A stretch of DNA of 64,000 nucleotides, taken from the NCBI RefSeq assembly GCF_932274485.2, contig NC_065879.2:18774591-18838590 (forward strand), given 5' to 3'. Source of the stretch: Patella vulgata (taxonomy: Eukaryota; Mollusca; Gastropoda; Patellidae). This document shows positions 34,901 to 46,124 of the stretch, in pieces (the stretch's first letter is position 1; each line of letters starts with the position of its first letter). The translations under genes were made by a program, and so were the position numbers. A model generated the notes under the pieces. It ran no database searches, was not told the DNA's origin, and saw nothing but the letters and a program-made list of their open reading frames with translations.

Positions 34901-37900
34901 ACGTTTCACCTGATAATTGGGATTACTTGCGCTTTCTTTGGTGGCCCAACGGGAATACAGACAAACCACCAGAGGAATATCAGATGACTGTCCATATTTT
35001 TGGGGCTGTTTCTTCCCCAAGTGTGGCAAATTTCGCTCTTAAGAAAACTGCAGATGATAACATTAATTTTGGATTTGCTGTAACGAATACAATTAAACGC
35101 AATTTTTACGTCGATGACTTACTGAAATCTTGTGAAACGGAGCAAGAAGCTGCTCAACTTGCGAATGACTTAATGGGTATATGTGAAACTGGTGGATTTA
35201 ATCTTACCAAATTTATCAGCAATAACAGAGCTGTTATTAACAGCATTGATTTGAACAAACGCGCCAAAGATATTAAACATATAAACATTGATTATGATGA
35301 TTTGCCTATTCAACATGCTCTTGGTGTGAGATGGTGTGTCGAGAGTGACACTTTTAACTTCAATATTGTTCTTAAAGACAGGCCTTTCACAAGAAGGGGT
35401 ATTCTTTCTGTAATTGGTTCTGTGTCCAATCCTTTGGGTTTCTTGTGCCCTATAACGTTACAAGCAAAACGGATTCTTCAGGAATTGTGTGCAGCTAAGC
35501 TAGGGTGGGACGATCCAATCTCAGATGATTATAAACAAAAATGGATTTCGTGGAGAGATCAGGTTCTAAAATTAGATGAATTGAAAATTAATAGATGGTT
35601 TATTCCTTCAAATTTCGGTCAAATTGTGAAAAGAGAGATTCATATTTTTTCAGATGCCTCATCGATAGGTTATGGTTCAGTATGCTATCAACGTGTTTTA
35701 AATGATCGCAATCAGATTCACTGTGCTTTCCTTATCGGCAAATCAAGATTAGCTCCATTAAAGTCGAAGACAATTCCGAGACTTGAATTATCAGCCGCCA
35801 CAATATCAGTACGTTTAAGCCGCATGTTAAAGAATGAACTTGATTTGATTCCGGAAACTGTTACATTTTGGACAGACAGTACAACTGTTCTTCAGTATAT
35901 AGGGAACGAATCTAAACGGTTTCATGTTTTCGTCGCAAATCGTGTTAGTGAAATAAGAAGCTCGTACGTGAGCTCAGCGCTTAATCCAGCCGATGATTCT
36001 TCAAGGACAATTTCCACAAATGATTTCATAGAGAACCCACGTTGGCTCATGGGGGCCGGAGTTTTTATGGACAACAACAGAGAATTGGCCACAACAACCA
36101 ATGCTTGGTGATGTTGATTCAAGTGATCCTGAGGTCAAAATTGAACTTGCGTCGTTAGCAACGATGACTGTCGAAAATGATCCCTTGCAAAGATTAATAG
36201 AATATTATTCCGATTGGTTCAAACTCAAACGTGCTATTGCTCACATTCTTTGTTTACGAACTCTTCTCTTAAAACGTGTACGAGATGTTAAAATACTTAA
36301 ACAAGATGTTCCAGTTGTATTGGTTGGTGCAGAACGTGAACGTTATCTAGCCAATAAGATTAAGAATCTAAGAAACAGTAAGCATGTGTTTAAAGACTTT
36401 ACCGCGGAAGAGCTTCAAAATTCCGAAAACGTTATAATCAAATTTGTTCAACAACAGCATTTTCCTCAAGAATTGCGTTTATTGTCTAATAACAGTGGAA
36501 TACCGAGAAACGAACGAGTCAAAACTGTGTCAAAGAACAGTAATTTGTATCGCTTAGATCCAATTGTTGTAGGTGAACTGCTTTGTGTTGGTGGACGTCT
36601 ACGAAATTCTGATTTACCTGAGAATGCGAAGCATCCTATTATTTTACCACGTAATGCACATGTTACTAATCTTATTATTAGGAATACTCATCAAGCTTTA
36701 GGACATTCCGGTAGAGGACATACTATTGCTATGCTGAGGGAAAGGTATTCGGTGATCAACTGTAATTCTGTTGTTCGTAACGTGTTGTCTAAATGTGTTC
36801 TTTGTCGTAAGTTACGTGCACCTGTGATGACTCAAAAAATGTCGGATCTGCCTAAGGACAGAGTGACAGTTTCCCCTCCTTTTACTAGAGTAGGAGTAGA
36901 TTATTTTGGACCGTTTATAATAAGAGAAGGTCGCAAATCACTTAAACGCTATGGGGTAGTTTTTACTTGTCTATCCGTTCGTGCTATTCACATAGAAGTT
37001 GCATCTTCCCTGGATACCAGCTCGTTCATACAAGCGCTCCGTAGATTCGTCGCCAGAAGGGGGCAATGTGAGGAAATACGTAGCGATAATGGATCAAATT
37101 TCTGTGGTGGTGAGCGTGAACTACGTTTAGAAATTGAAAAATGGAATCAACGTCAAATCAATAGTGAGTTATTGCAACGTAATATTAAGTGGACCTTCAA
37201 CCCTCCAACAGCAAACCATCAAGGTGGAATATGGGAACGTCAAATTAGGACTATACGTAAAGTTCTCAACGCATTGCTTTTATCTATTAGTAATCCTGTC
37301 CTGAATGATGAATCTTTTCATACGTTCATGTGTGAGATAGAAGCTATTATCAACAGCCGTCCTCTGACTTTCGTATCAGATGATCCGAACGATTTAGATC
37401 CGTTAACACCGAACCGCTTACTTACGATGCGTACTAAATGGATTTTACCTCCTGGTGACTTTCAACGAGAAGATGTGTTTGCTCGTAAACATTGGAAGCA
37501 AGTACAGTATCTTACGGATACCTTCTGGAGACGCTGGCAAAAAGAGTATCTTTCTACGCTACAATAACGTGCAAAGTGGCTAAAGCCAAAACGTAATTTA
37601 TCAGTGAACGATATAGTTTTAGTAGTTGATGACAATGCTCCCAGAAATCAATGGTGTATGGGACGAATAATTGAAACATTTAGTGACGCAAACGGATTAG
37701 TACGTAGTGGTGTTGTTAAAACACAGACATCAGTTATTCGCAGACCTGTTACCAAATTGATATGTTTAATGCCTTAAATTTAGTTTGTCCATTTTAATTT
37801 GTATGTAAAATGATATGTTATGGGTTTTTCACTTCTACCGTAATCTTTTATAGTAAACAATAAATTGTTTAGGGGCCGGTATGTTACGGCAGAAGTCCTT

Positions 37901-38047
37901 ATTTGCATCAATATTTGATCCGTGTCCATAAATTATACGATGCAGAATCCTAGTGCATATTTTGTACTATACGTAACCGTGTAAACGCCATAATGGCTGC
38001 CGTTTGAGCAGTAAAACGAAAACGCATCGATGAATAACGTCCCTAAG

Positions 38048-38714
38048 CAGTCTATGCGAAATGATATTTTTTTTACTGGACATTTGGGCAGGTATTATTC
38101 CAACTATTACTGGACCGAATGAGATTTTACTGGTCCAAAAAAGTTCATACCAAAAATATGCATAAAATAAGTAATAATGGCCTAAAACTCGAAAAACAAC
38201 AAACAGTATATATAAGGGGGAAAATACTTTACTTTATTACAAAGATTATCTATTGTATAAAGACTTTTTCGCACACTTCCTTAATTGTCATTTTGTGTTA
38301 ATGATAACAATAAATAGACCGCGCAAAGAAAATATAATCCCTTAGATGACAATCGAGTCTACCAGAACCCAATGTTATTAATACAATAAAAGGACTTTCG
38401 TTTTAGTCTGGATTAACCTAGCCTACTACTTACTAGACTAGCTCGATATACGGTACTACGTACTCGAGATAAGATTTTGTTTACATTTTAAACAATAGTG
38501 AAATTAACACAATAAATTAAACGAGAATTCAACAGTCCGTGCACGAAGTGCCGTCAGTCAGTGCCAATACGGCGATGATTTAATACAGTCAGCAGTCAGT
38601 AAACCGGGTCCAGAATCTTTCCAGACAACTGGGCCGGAATTCATGATGAAAATACCGGACCGAGAGCTATTTTATCGGTAATGACCGACGGTCCGACGGC
38701 TTTCGCATAGACTG
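38048..38714. mobile_element. hAT-like non-autonomous element
   Basis: Ends CAGTCTATGCGAAA and TTTCGCATAGACTG. The 8-bp target duplication TCCCTAAG at 38040-38047 and 38715-38722 is perfect. The empty site is present in the 5' LTR. 667 bp, no substantial ORF. It is younger than the BEL/Pao insertion. Confidence 0.93.
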
Positions 38715-38903
38715 TCCCTAAGTCCCCTCACAAGTTGTAAGTGGATTTTATATTGGTGTAAATATGCTATAAGAAGTTGTAGATCATTTTTATGTCAAAT
38801 TCATGTATTGCTAACGTATGTATATGATGATTTTAGGCATTTAAAAGTTATGTCTGTCGCGCACATGGTTTTGTAAGATTTGGCGACTTGCCCAATGAGG
38901 CAG

Positions 38904-39625
38904 TGTAATACAATATCATTTGAGACCTAAAATTTAATATTGTATTTGAATCTATGTCAGTATTTTATATTTTTTTCATTCTTTCCTTATTTTTGACATT
39001 CAAATAGACAGATTAATTACAAGTTTAATCTTATGTAACAGCTGATAGGTGGTACTCACTTGTATGCTCGGAGTACCTATATGAGATAAGATTTAAGCAC
39101 AACAGATATTGACACCTATTGTTTAAAGTTAGAATGGGTGACCATTAATAATTAGTTTCATTGTTAATTACCTGCGTTGTATAAACTTCTAAATTCCGCA
39201 CGCCTTTTATCTGTATCAGTCGTAGACTTAAGACATAATATTATGTAAGACGTGATAGCTTGTACAAACGTGTATCAGTCAGAATCCATGACAGGTGTTA
39301 ACATTGTTGCTTTAGAGCTTAGAGGTGCGAATTCTATAGTAATTAGTTTATGTTGGATTATCTTACTGTCAATCAAACTCAATGTGACTACGAGTTAGCC
39401 AATCAGTTTAATTGTTTATGTAACCTGTAAACCAATCAGGATTCAGGCGGCAGAGATGACACTACGTTATTTAAGATTGGTTTTGAGAGTCAAAGGGGAG
39501 TTGGGTTTTCGGTGACCTAGGGAGAACATCTTTAGTTAGATATCTCCCGATCCAACCACCATATGTATATATATTATGCAGTAATAAAACATCTGTTTAA
39601 TAAAAAGAGTATGTGTTATGTTACA
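38904..39625. mobile_element. Solo LTR of another LTR element
   Basis: 722 bp with ends TGTAATACAATATC and TATGTTACA. The target duplication GCAG (38900-38903, 39626-39629) is in the BEL/Pao 3' LTR. It has a poly(A)-signal-like agtaataaaac near its right end and a TATA-like ttatttaaga near 39468. Internal region absent, as expected from LTR-LTR recombination. Family not assigned. Confidence 0.75.
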
Positions 39626-40182
39626 GCAGGCGCAGGTCTTTTGATAATGTTAGGATAATGTAATTCCATTAAGCCAAAAGCTTTGGTTATCAGTTAAGTT
39701 TATATCTTTGACTTACATTATTCATTGTATAATAGTATTGTAATTCGCTGTTATTTTTATAATTTCAGTGAAACGGCATGTTCGTTTGTTGACACCGCGT
39801 TTGTTTGCTGAAGTGAAACTACGTTCGTTTGTTGATTGAACCGCAAGTTCGTTTGTTGAATTGTTCTACTTATGTTCACTTCGCTCAGTTTATAATGGGC
39901 ATTGAATTGTTTAAGCCTTTTACAATATGTGTTATTAACGAATAATGTTGGACATGTGTTTCAACGCAACGTAATGATGTAACGTCCATTCCTGTATTTA
40001 ACGCAATGTTCATTCCTGTGTGTATTTAACGCAACGTACCAATGTAATAAACGTAAAGTAATAAACCTATTCACAAACTGAACGCGTGTTTGACTTAGGG
40101 GGACAACGCAACGGGATTGCTTCTGCAAGTCACTATTGACTGTAGTTGCCTTCTACAGGTAGAGCTTTATAGAAATAAAATC

Positions 40183-40377
40183 ATGAAGGGAGATAATCAT
40201 ACCCCAATGCGTCCTACACGCAAAATCTATTGTGTTTGCCGAAAACCATGGGGGCGAGGATTTGGAATCAAGTGTGATCATTGTTTTGAGTGGTTCCATG
40301 GACGATGTGTTAATCTAACCCCTGAGGAGGCGGAGTGTATAGATATATATACCTGCCCCATTTGTGATTCCTCTTAA
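40183..40377 (+). CDS. Small PHD-finger ORF downstream of the Gypsy pol
   Basis: 64 codons, intact. The C4HC3 zinc ligands of a PHD finger are all present: C17 and C19 (YCVCRKP), C31 and C34 (KCDHC), H39 and C42 (WFHGRC), C58 and C61 (CPIC), with the conserved W37. PHD fingers commonly read histone H3 tails. The ORF begins 21 bases after the BEL/Pao target duplication. Before that insertion it followed the truncated Gypsy integrase region, so it is probably the element's own C-terminal chromatin-reading module, in the place where chromoviruses carry a chromodomain. A captured host PHD fragment is the alternative. The domain call is firm; the owner is inference. Confidence 0.75.
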   Translation: MKGDNHTPMRPTRKIYCVCRKPWGRGFGIKCDHCFEWFHGRCVNLTPEEAECIDIYTCPICDSS

Positions 40378-40590
40378 AAATTTTATTATCCATATCATTC
40401 GTTTTAAAATTAGTGTTTTGTATGGGGATTTTTATCCCCGGAATTCAGTTTTAATTTAAAAGTTTTTATGTTTACCCCCCCCCCACCCCCCGAGCGTACG
40501 TAAGGCCTCGGTTGGGCAGTGGCATTCTTTTTGGTTAAATGGATTTCCCCAGGGAGGGTCCCTTTTTATAAAGTTGGGGGGGGGGGGGTA
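40378..40590. other. Flank between PHD ORF and tandem array
   Basis: Contains C and G runs (40477-40493, 40576-40588). The G-rich tract just before 40590 could be the Gypsy polypurine tract. No gene. Confidence 0.4.
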
Positions 40591-40887
40591 GTAAAATTTC
40601 CAAGTTTCCCTTATTAATAATGGACAGAGGTTTGTTGCCTGACATTACGAATTGTTGAAAAAAAAAGAGCCGAAGCGAGAGCAGGTAAAATCGAGTCTTT
40701 AAAAGGCATTGCATTCCTGTTATTTTTTTTATTATATATTGTCTGGTACGACATGGTGTATGCATATATATAGATATACGGATAGAAGGTCAGATTCCTG
40801 TGATTATAGCGAGAACTGTCAGCAACTCTTTATCAAATCTCCAATAATGTCCCTTTAATAAGAGAAAGATATTAAACGAGGCATTAC

Positions 40888-41292
40888 TTAAAGATACATT
40901 ATGGGAGATAAGATAAAGAGATGGCAGTTCTCGCTATAATAGTTAAAAACTAGATAGCGTAAAGGTAATTTGCTGAAAATTTCAGTCAAATTGATCCACT
41001 ATGAGCCGAGAAAGAAGCGGTTGAAATGTTTGCATAGTTTCGGTCATCATTACTAAAATCATTAATATAAACAGCATAGTCTCGATTATCCACTTTTTTT
41101 ATTTAATTATCAATGGCCGTTAGCGGCATATAGGAATCTAATCCAGCCAACATCGAAGGCTAGCCTTGACATCGAGAGTTTATTATGGTCTGGATAAGTT
41201 AATTAATGTCTAATTGATAATTTAGATAACATTTCAGCCTTAAAGAAAGACTTGTAATAAGCAGATTTTGCTCTTGCATAATGCATGTTTAA
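40888..41292 (+). mobile_element. MITE family R1 in unit 1 (also 46895-47299, 52908-53315)
   Basis: TTAAAGATACATTATGGGAG at the left and ATAATGCATGTTTAA at the right form inverted ends within TTAA sites. Older copies lie at 13554 and 21240. The third copy has a 3-bp insertion. Confidence 0.72.
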
Positions 41293-42780
41293 TTGTAAAT
41301 CGTGGTCTAAATCTGCTTTGTCATCTGGGATTCCCCAAAGTTGTGTTCTTGGTCCGATTTTATTTACTCTTTATACGTCACCATTAGGTGATATTGTCCG
41401 AAAATATGGTCTCAGCTTTCATTTGTATGCCGATGATACTCACTTATATATTTCATTTACACCTATTTTTCAATTTATCAAAATTGCACCCTGAGGACTG
41501 TATTAGTGAAATTAGAAAATGGATGTCAAAGAACTTACTAAAATTGAATGATGATAAAACCGAATATCTGTTATTAGATTCAAGGCATCAATTAAAAGGA
41601 GCTAAATCGCTAACATTTGGGACCTAGAAATTGACAAACGTGGGTCGCAACGCATATAATACTGTAATATGAATGTATATAAACTGATTTACATTCAATG
41701 GTTTCCGTTTTTACTCCAATTTCAAATCAGTTATGTTCGGCGAAATAAGCCAGCAGTCTCAAGCGAGTGCAAATTTCTAGCGTCTGGTTATTCCAGTCTG
41801 CATTCGCCGTTTGATCTGGTGCACGATTTGTGTACCAATGGTAAAATGTTTATTTTGTCTTAAATATTGGATATCAAAAGCCCATCTTTTTCCGGTAAGA
41901 TCACAACATGAATGTTGATTTAATTTGACAAATAAATCGTGTTTTCAATGTTGAAGATTTTGGGTGATATTGAGTTAGAGACTTAGCTACTTTAAGTAAA
42001 TTTGCAATTGATACCCCCCCCCCCCCCGTTGTAATTGGTAATTGTGATATATTTCCACCTTATTCTGCTCGTAATATTGGCGCAATCTTTGAAAGTTTTA
42101 TGCTTATGGGAGCAGTAAATAATATTTGTAAATTGTGCGATTTTAATATCAGAAATATAGGTAAAATACGTAAATTTGTAACTGTAGAGGCCACTAATTC
42201 ACTTGTTAATTCTCCGGTCACTTCTCGGTTAGATAACTTTAATTCACATTTAGTTGGTTTACCTTTAAAGCTTATAGATAAATTACAAAAAGTACAGAAT
42301 ACTGCAGCTAGACTTGTTACTTTAACTAAGAAATGCGACCATATAACCCCTGTTTTATATAATTTACACTGGTTACCTGTTAAATATCGAATTGATTTTA
42401 AGATTTTATTACTTACTTTTAAATGTTTAAATAATTTAGCTCCTGTTCACCTCTCAGATCTGTTAGAACTTTATACACCTGGCCGAACATTACGTACATC
42501 AGACAAACTACTTTTAAAGCCCAAAACTGTTGAACTAGTCTGTTATGGTCAGCGCTCTTTTAGTTATCAAGCACCTGTTTTATGAAATAATCTACCATTT
42601 AGTTTAAATATTCTTATTTAAACACATTTATTTTATCAGGCTTTAACTGACTCTGTATACAATAGTTAACATGTCCATAATCTTGTTGTTTATATGATTA
42701 TATTGTCAGTTTCTAAAGTGCCCCGTAACATGTTATATGAAAGGGGGCGCACTATAAATATACTGTAATAAATAATAATA
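41293..42780 (+). mobile_element. LINE (CR1/L2-like) 3' part in unit 1, split by a MITE
   Basis: Reverse transcriptase remnants: SGIPQSCVLGPILFTLYTSP and LHLYADD-type catalytic motif (FHLYADDTHLYISF), then KWMSKNLLKLNDDKTEYLLL in another frame (one frameshift), a reverse-oriented R2 element (about 41640-41995), and the C-terminal region (SARNIGAIFESFM, TSRLDNFNSHLVGLP, HWLPVKYRIDFKILLLTFKC). It ends in the 3' tail gggggcgcactataaa and an aataat repeat. 5'-truncated, cannot transpose. The canonical GVPQGSVLGP reads GIPQSCVLGP. Confidence 0.85.
41640..41995 (-). mobile_element. MITE family R2, inverted, in the LINE (also about 47647-48002, 53663-54018)
   Basis: Reverse complement of the R2 family: cagttatgttcggcgaaata, ctagcgtctggttattccag, and right tip gacttagctactttaa. 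The left boundary with the LINE is uncertain because both sequences share ttaaaaggagctaaat. Confidence 0.7.
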
Positions 42781-42860
42781 CATCCAGCGACATTTGCTCG
42801 TGAGGAACAGCTCTGCTCGGGAGAATTTGTTAAATCTGGCGGCAGGCGAAATTGACGTCA
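42753..42860 (+). promoter_or_regulatory. Candidate promoter of the signal-peptide exon (unit 1; also 48761-48868)
   Basis: TATAAATA at 42753-42760 lies within the LINE 3' tail, 138 bases before the start codon. A perfect CRE, TGACGTCA, lies at 42853-42860, 38 bases before the ATG, in what would be the 5'UTR. The LINE tail may therefore supply the TATA box. Inference from motif and spacing. Confidence 0.4.
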
Positions 42861-42897
42861 AACTTTGCAGACGGCGAAAAGTAAACCGAAAGACAAA

Positions 42898-42985
42898 ATG
42901 GGAAAATGGATTTGTTCTTGCCTGGGAGTAGGAGTAATATTCTACGGGATTATATTGACCTATTTTGTACCCGTACAGAGCGAAG
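42898..42985 (+). CDS. Signal-peptide first exon, unit 1 copy
   Basis: The ATG (context agacaaaATGG, A at -3) opens 29 codons: MGKW, then a hydrophobic core (ICSCLGVGVIFYGIILTYFV), then PVQSE. This is a classic secretion signal with likely cleavage after VQS, or a single membrane anchor. A strong donor GAAG/GTGAGT follows in phase 1. The exon at 61607 has a matching phase-1 acceptor, so the two may belong to one gene (inference). The upstream 117 bases hold a CRE. The exon is intact and identical in the two full 6-kb units. Confidence 0.55.
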
Positions 42986-44962
42986 GTGAGTATATATACC
43001 TATAATAAGACGTAGAAATAGGTACGCCAGTAACGTCACATATGCTGGCCTAAATTAGTGCCGGTAAATCCATGACGCTTTAGCGGCTGAGTATTGTACG
43101 TGACGTTTTTGTACCCTGTAGCAAAATCTCTATGGATTGGGCTATGTTCGAAACTACAGCTCCAAACTGGTGTCTAGCTTTACACGAATGACAGCTCTAC
43201 AGCCTCGTTTTCGAATCAAAACATTCGGTCAAGTGGTTCCTAAATTGCGCGAGATTTTAAAGATTTTTTAATATTTGTTTACTTTTGCTCATCCCAAACA
43301 CACATAAGGTATGTATCAAACGCTTTCTTACTTTCATCAAATGAACTTTATATAGTTTTCTCCCTTCCCTGATGATTTGAGACAGATCTATCGACGAAAA
43401 CTGTGTTTATTTTAGCGAAGAAAATTGTTGTCGATATCGTCTGTCGGCCATTTTGCGGAAATTACGGGCACAATTGGGCCTCACATCATACTATTTTTTT
43501 CAGACTTCTAGTGCAAATAATATCAACATATTGTATTTAAATGTCAATTAAGGTGTATTTAAAGTATTCAATAAAATTGTAGCCCATGGAATGGGTTTTA
43601 TGAGGTATAATTGTTCATTTGTTTGTCCTACATTTCTTCATCATTTTAAGTCACGTGACTCATGCGTTAGTTCTGATTGGCTGTCTTGAGCGATGTCACT
43701 GATGTTTGTAAACAATAACAGGCTCCATTTCATTTTTTTTTACTGTAGTAAAATAAAAAAAATAAAATATTATTTTACTGTAGATCTGCTGGTAATTTTA
43801 TGGGTTTTTTTTAATAAAAAAATTATTCTCTTTCAGGATTGATTATCAAATCAATGATTGACGTCACATATTTTTGACGTACATAATGACTCGATGAAAA
43901 TAATTCTCACACTTTTTTGTTCTTTTTTTTTTTAAAACAATTAATCATTCAATTTAGATCTAAATTAAAATCAATTCGGAAAAACGAAATTATCTAATAT
44001 TATTTGTATCACTTGAGTTGAGAAACTTTATATGAAGGTTTTATATTTAACAACATTCACATCAGCTTCGCTCTAGCCTACTCGGGCAATGCCTGTTACA
44101 TATTATTAAATATTGTCACAAAGAAAATACCTTTGATTTTAGAAATGTGCATTTATTTTGTACCATTTAAATAATTAAGTTAAAACAAAACAAAAAAATC
44201 TAGGCCTCCTACTAGAAATGGTTCCACACTAATGATGACTATGTCACTGTCAGTACCACGCCGGCGCTTCGCACCTCGGCCAGTTCCAGGGCAGGGGATG
44301 GTGGACTAACCATGACCTCACACAAAATTTCATGCTAGCTCGTTTTTCTATATTGGCCAATAACAAAAAAACGAGCTAGATCTAGACTCGTTTTTCGATA
44401 GGCCTATTCAAATTTTTAAATACTAAAATTTAGTAAAATAGGCTAAAAAAAAAAACCCCAAACAAACCAAAAACAGATTTCAGGGATGGATACAGTGAGA
44501 GAACAAATGAAATACTTGAAATAGGCCTAGTCTAGGCTACTATTACTAAGAATAAGAGTAAGGAATGCATCTTATTAAATTAAATAGGCCCTAGCTTTCG
44601 ACATTCCAACCAACTTGAATCCCAAAATAACATATTTTAATCATGTTTATCTAGACTCAGACCCCGATCATCAGAATTCTGAGAATTTAGATGCCGCCCA
44701 AATACCCCCCCCCCCCCAAAAAAAAAAAAAAAAAAAACCCAACAAATCTGCAAACCCCAAAACTTTGTTAGCGTTTATGGGCATTTTCCACAGAAAGATG
44801 AAATTACGGTAAAGACGAAATGCTAAAAAAAAATTGAAATGATTTTAGTTTCCTTCGTCTTAATTGAAGCTCTGTCCAATGTAGATTTTGTATCTTAATT
44901 GTGAATGCAAGAAGAAGCCAAAATGTTAATGAATAAATCCATTTTACATAAATCCTAATTAG
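42986..44962. other. Putative intron within unit 1
   Basis: AT-rich, no further exon recognised. Small inverted repeat at 44335-44382 (ctagctcgtttttct / aaaaaaacgagctag). C and A runs at 44705-44737. Confidence 0.5.
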
Positions 44963-44992
44963 TCTTTACCGTAATCCACATTACGGTAAAGA
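44963..44992. repeat. Perfect 13-bp-arm hairpin in unit 1 (also about 50973-51002)
   Basis: TCTTTACCGTAAT, a 4-base loop (ccac), ATTACGGTAAAGA. The phrase acggtaaagac also recurs nearby at 44808 and 45001. Confidence 0.8.
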
Positions 44993-45234
44993 CCTTACGG
45001 ACGGTAAAGACATTCGAGAACACAGTGACTACATACATGGAATAAATTATTTACAAATGCCACAAATGGCAGATTCACAAAGATTTCTCATAATGAAATA
45101 AAATACGGTTTAATGTTTTACTTTTCTGAACTGACCAGGCTAATGAAGACGGTCATGCATCACGCACCTACTGACTACTCTACGTCAAATTCCACCTGCC
45201 AGTGTTTTACATGCACATGTGGACTTGATTATCC

Positions 45235-45350
45235 TTGTCCTGCTCTGACGTCGTGGTGGTGGGGTGGGGCTGGATCGAACGTCGGACCTCATGGTGTGTG
45301 GGAAGCCGCGTGACTCATTGATTAGGGCGCATGCTCACTAACCAGGGGAT
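45235..45350 (-). repeat. tRNA-like SINE in unit 1 (also about 51248-51363)
   Basis: On the minus strand: cccctggttagtgagcatgc (A-box-like), then gaggtccgacGTTCGATCC (B-box-like). It differs from the 5236 SINE family. Confidence 0.5.
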
Positions 45351-45597
45351 CTCTGAATAATAAAGTAAGTTTTCATTAAAATATAAAATAATAATTTAAG
45401 AATATTAAAATTGAATTTCAAATAGGCATATAACGTTTTCCAATAAACAGATTTGAGCCATTGGTTATTTTCCAAGATCAAATACCTTTGACTCCAACGT
45501 TGACTCTCCCTGTGCTTTTATGATTTTTGTTCTATTAATTAATGTATAGGCTTTCATTTTTAAAAAATAAAATAATTAAAGATATTAAAATTCTATT

Positions 45598-46013
45598 TTA
45601 AAGTAGCTTAGTCTCTAACTCAATATCATCTAAAGTCTTACACGTTGAAAATGCGAATTATTTGTCAATTCAAATCAACATAGATGTTGTGATCTTGCCA
45701 GGAAAAGGCAGGCTTCTGATATCCAATATTTAAGACAAAATAAATATTTTACCATTGATACACGAATCGTGTACCATAGTGCGTTTTAGCGTCATTTGCA
45801 ACAAGTGACCAGAAAGAACGCTGGAGAGCCTGCTGAATAGACTTGAATAACCAGACGCTAGAAATTGCTATAGGGTTGAGACACATGCCTTAGTTATTTC
45901 GCTGGACATAACTGATTTGAAATTTGAGTCAAAACGGAAATAATTGAATGTAAATCAGTTTATATACAATCAGATTACATTATTATGCGTTATTAGTGAT
46001 TTAGCTCCTTTAA
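45598..46013 (+). mobile_element. MITE family R2 in unit 1 (also 51611-52026)
   Basis: TTAAAGTAGCTTAGTCTC at the left and GATTTAGCTCCTTTAA at the right, TTAA on both sides, about 416 bp. This is the best complete example of the family here. Confidence 0.78.
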
Positions 46014-46124
46014 ATAGGCCTATAAAATTTTTCAATAAACATTATTTGAGTTGATTGGTTTCTCTTTTTACAAACAAATATACTATAAACAACCAAAAAC
46101 TACTAAAAAGGGGGTGGTACTTTT

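Larger units (their letters stand above)
31042..40157 (+). mobile_element. BEL/Pao LTR retrotransposon, nearly whole
   Basis: The 5' LTR is 31042-31928 and the 3' LTR is 37882-40157; the latter is enlarged by two insertions. Target duplication GGTAG at 31037-31041 and 40158-40162. Both LTRs start TGTTACGGCAGAAG and end CTTCTACA. The internal region holds gag with zinc knuckles (about 31990-33775), then protease, reverse transcriptase with YVDD, RNase H, and integrase with the BEL-type C-terminal region (33796-37770). No envelope ORF. The coding region looks nearly whole, with about three or four interruptions. The two LTRs differ at about 1% of sites once the insertions are set aside, so it is young. 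Inserted in the Ty3/Gypsy fossil. Confidence 0.93.
37882..40157 (+). repeat. BEL/Pao 3' LTR with two nested insertions
   Basis: Preceded by the polypurine-rich taggggccggta. Holds a hAT-like element (38048-38714) and a solo LTR (38904-39625). Without them it is about 870 bp and matches the 5' LTR. Confidence 0.92.
25091..40380 (+). mobile_element. Ty3/Gypsy retrotransposon, broken, with nested insertions
   Basis: Fossil LTR element of the Ty3/Gypsy family. Parts in order: gag (from 25091, with a CCHC zinc knuckle CFGCGQVGHYKNDCP near 26380), protease (LIDTGSDCTII near 26730), reverse transcriptase (27530-28290, with AFIDDVLV), RNase H (29490-29920, ending at the typical HLNADALSR), and integrase zinc-binding and catalytic core (30436-31030). 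A PHD-finger ORF follows beyond the BEL/Pao insertion. It is broken, with roughly six to ten interruptions besides the inserted elements, and part of the integrase end is missing. A Tc1-like element (28298-29492) and a BEL/Pao element (31042-40157) sit inside. LTRs were not confidently found, so age cannot be read from them. It predates all its insertions. Confidence 0.88.

Noticed and set aside
23698-40625. LTR pair from the 35-bp similarity between 23702 and 40591
   Set aside because: The match stops after about 35 bp; the remainder of the two regions is unrelated, so only a weak candidate label is given.
41285-42585. Active LINE reverse transcriptase
   Set aside because: 5'-truncated, frameshifted, and split by a MITE in every copy.
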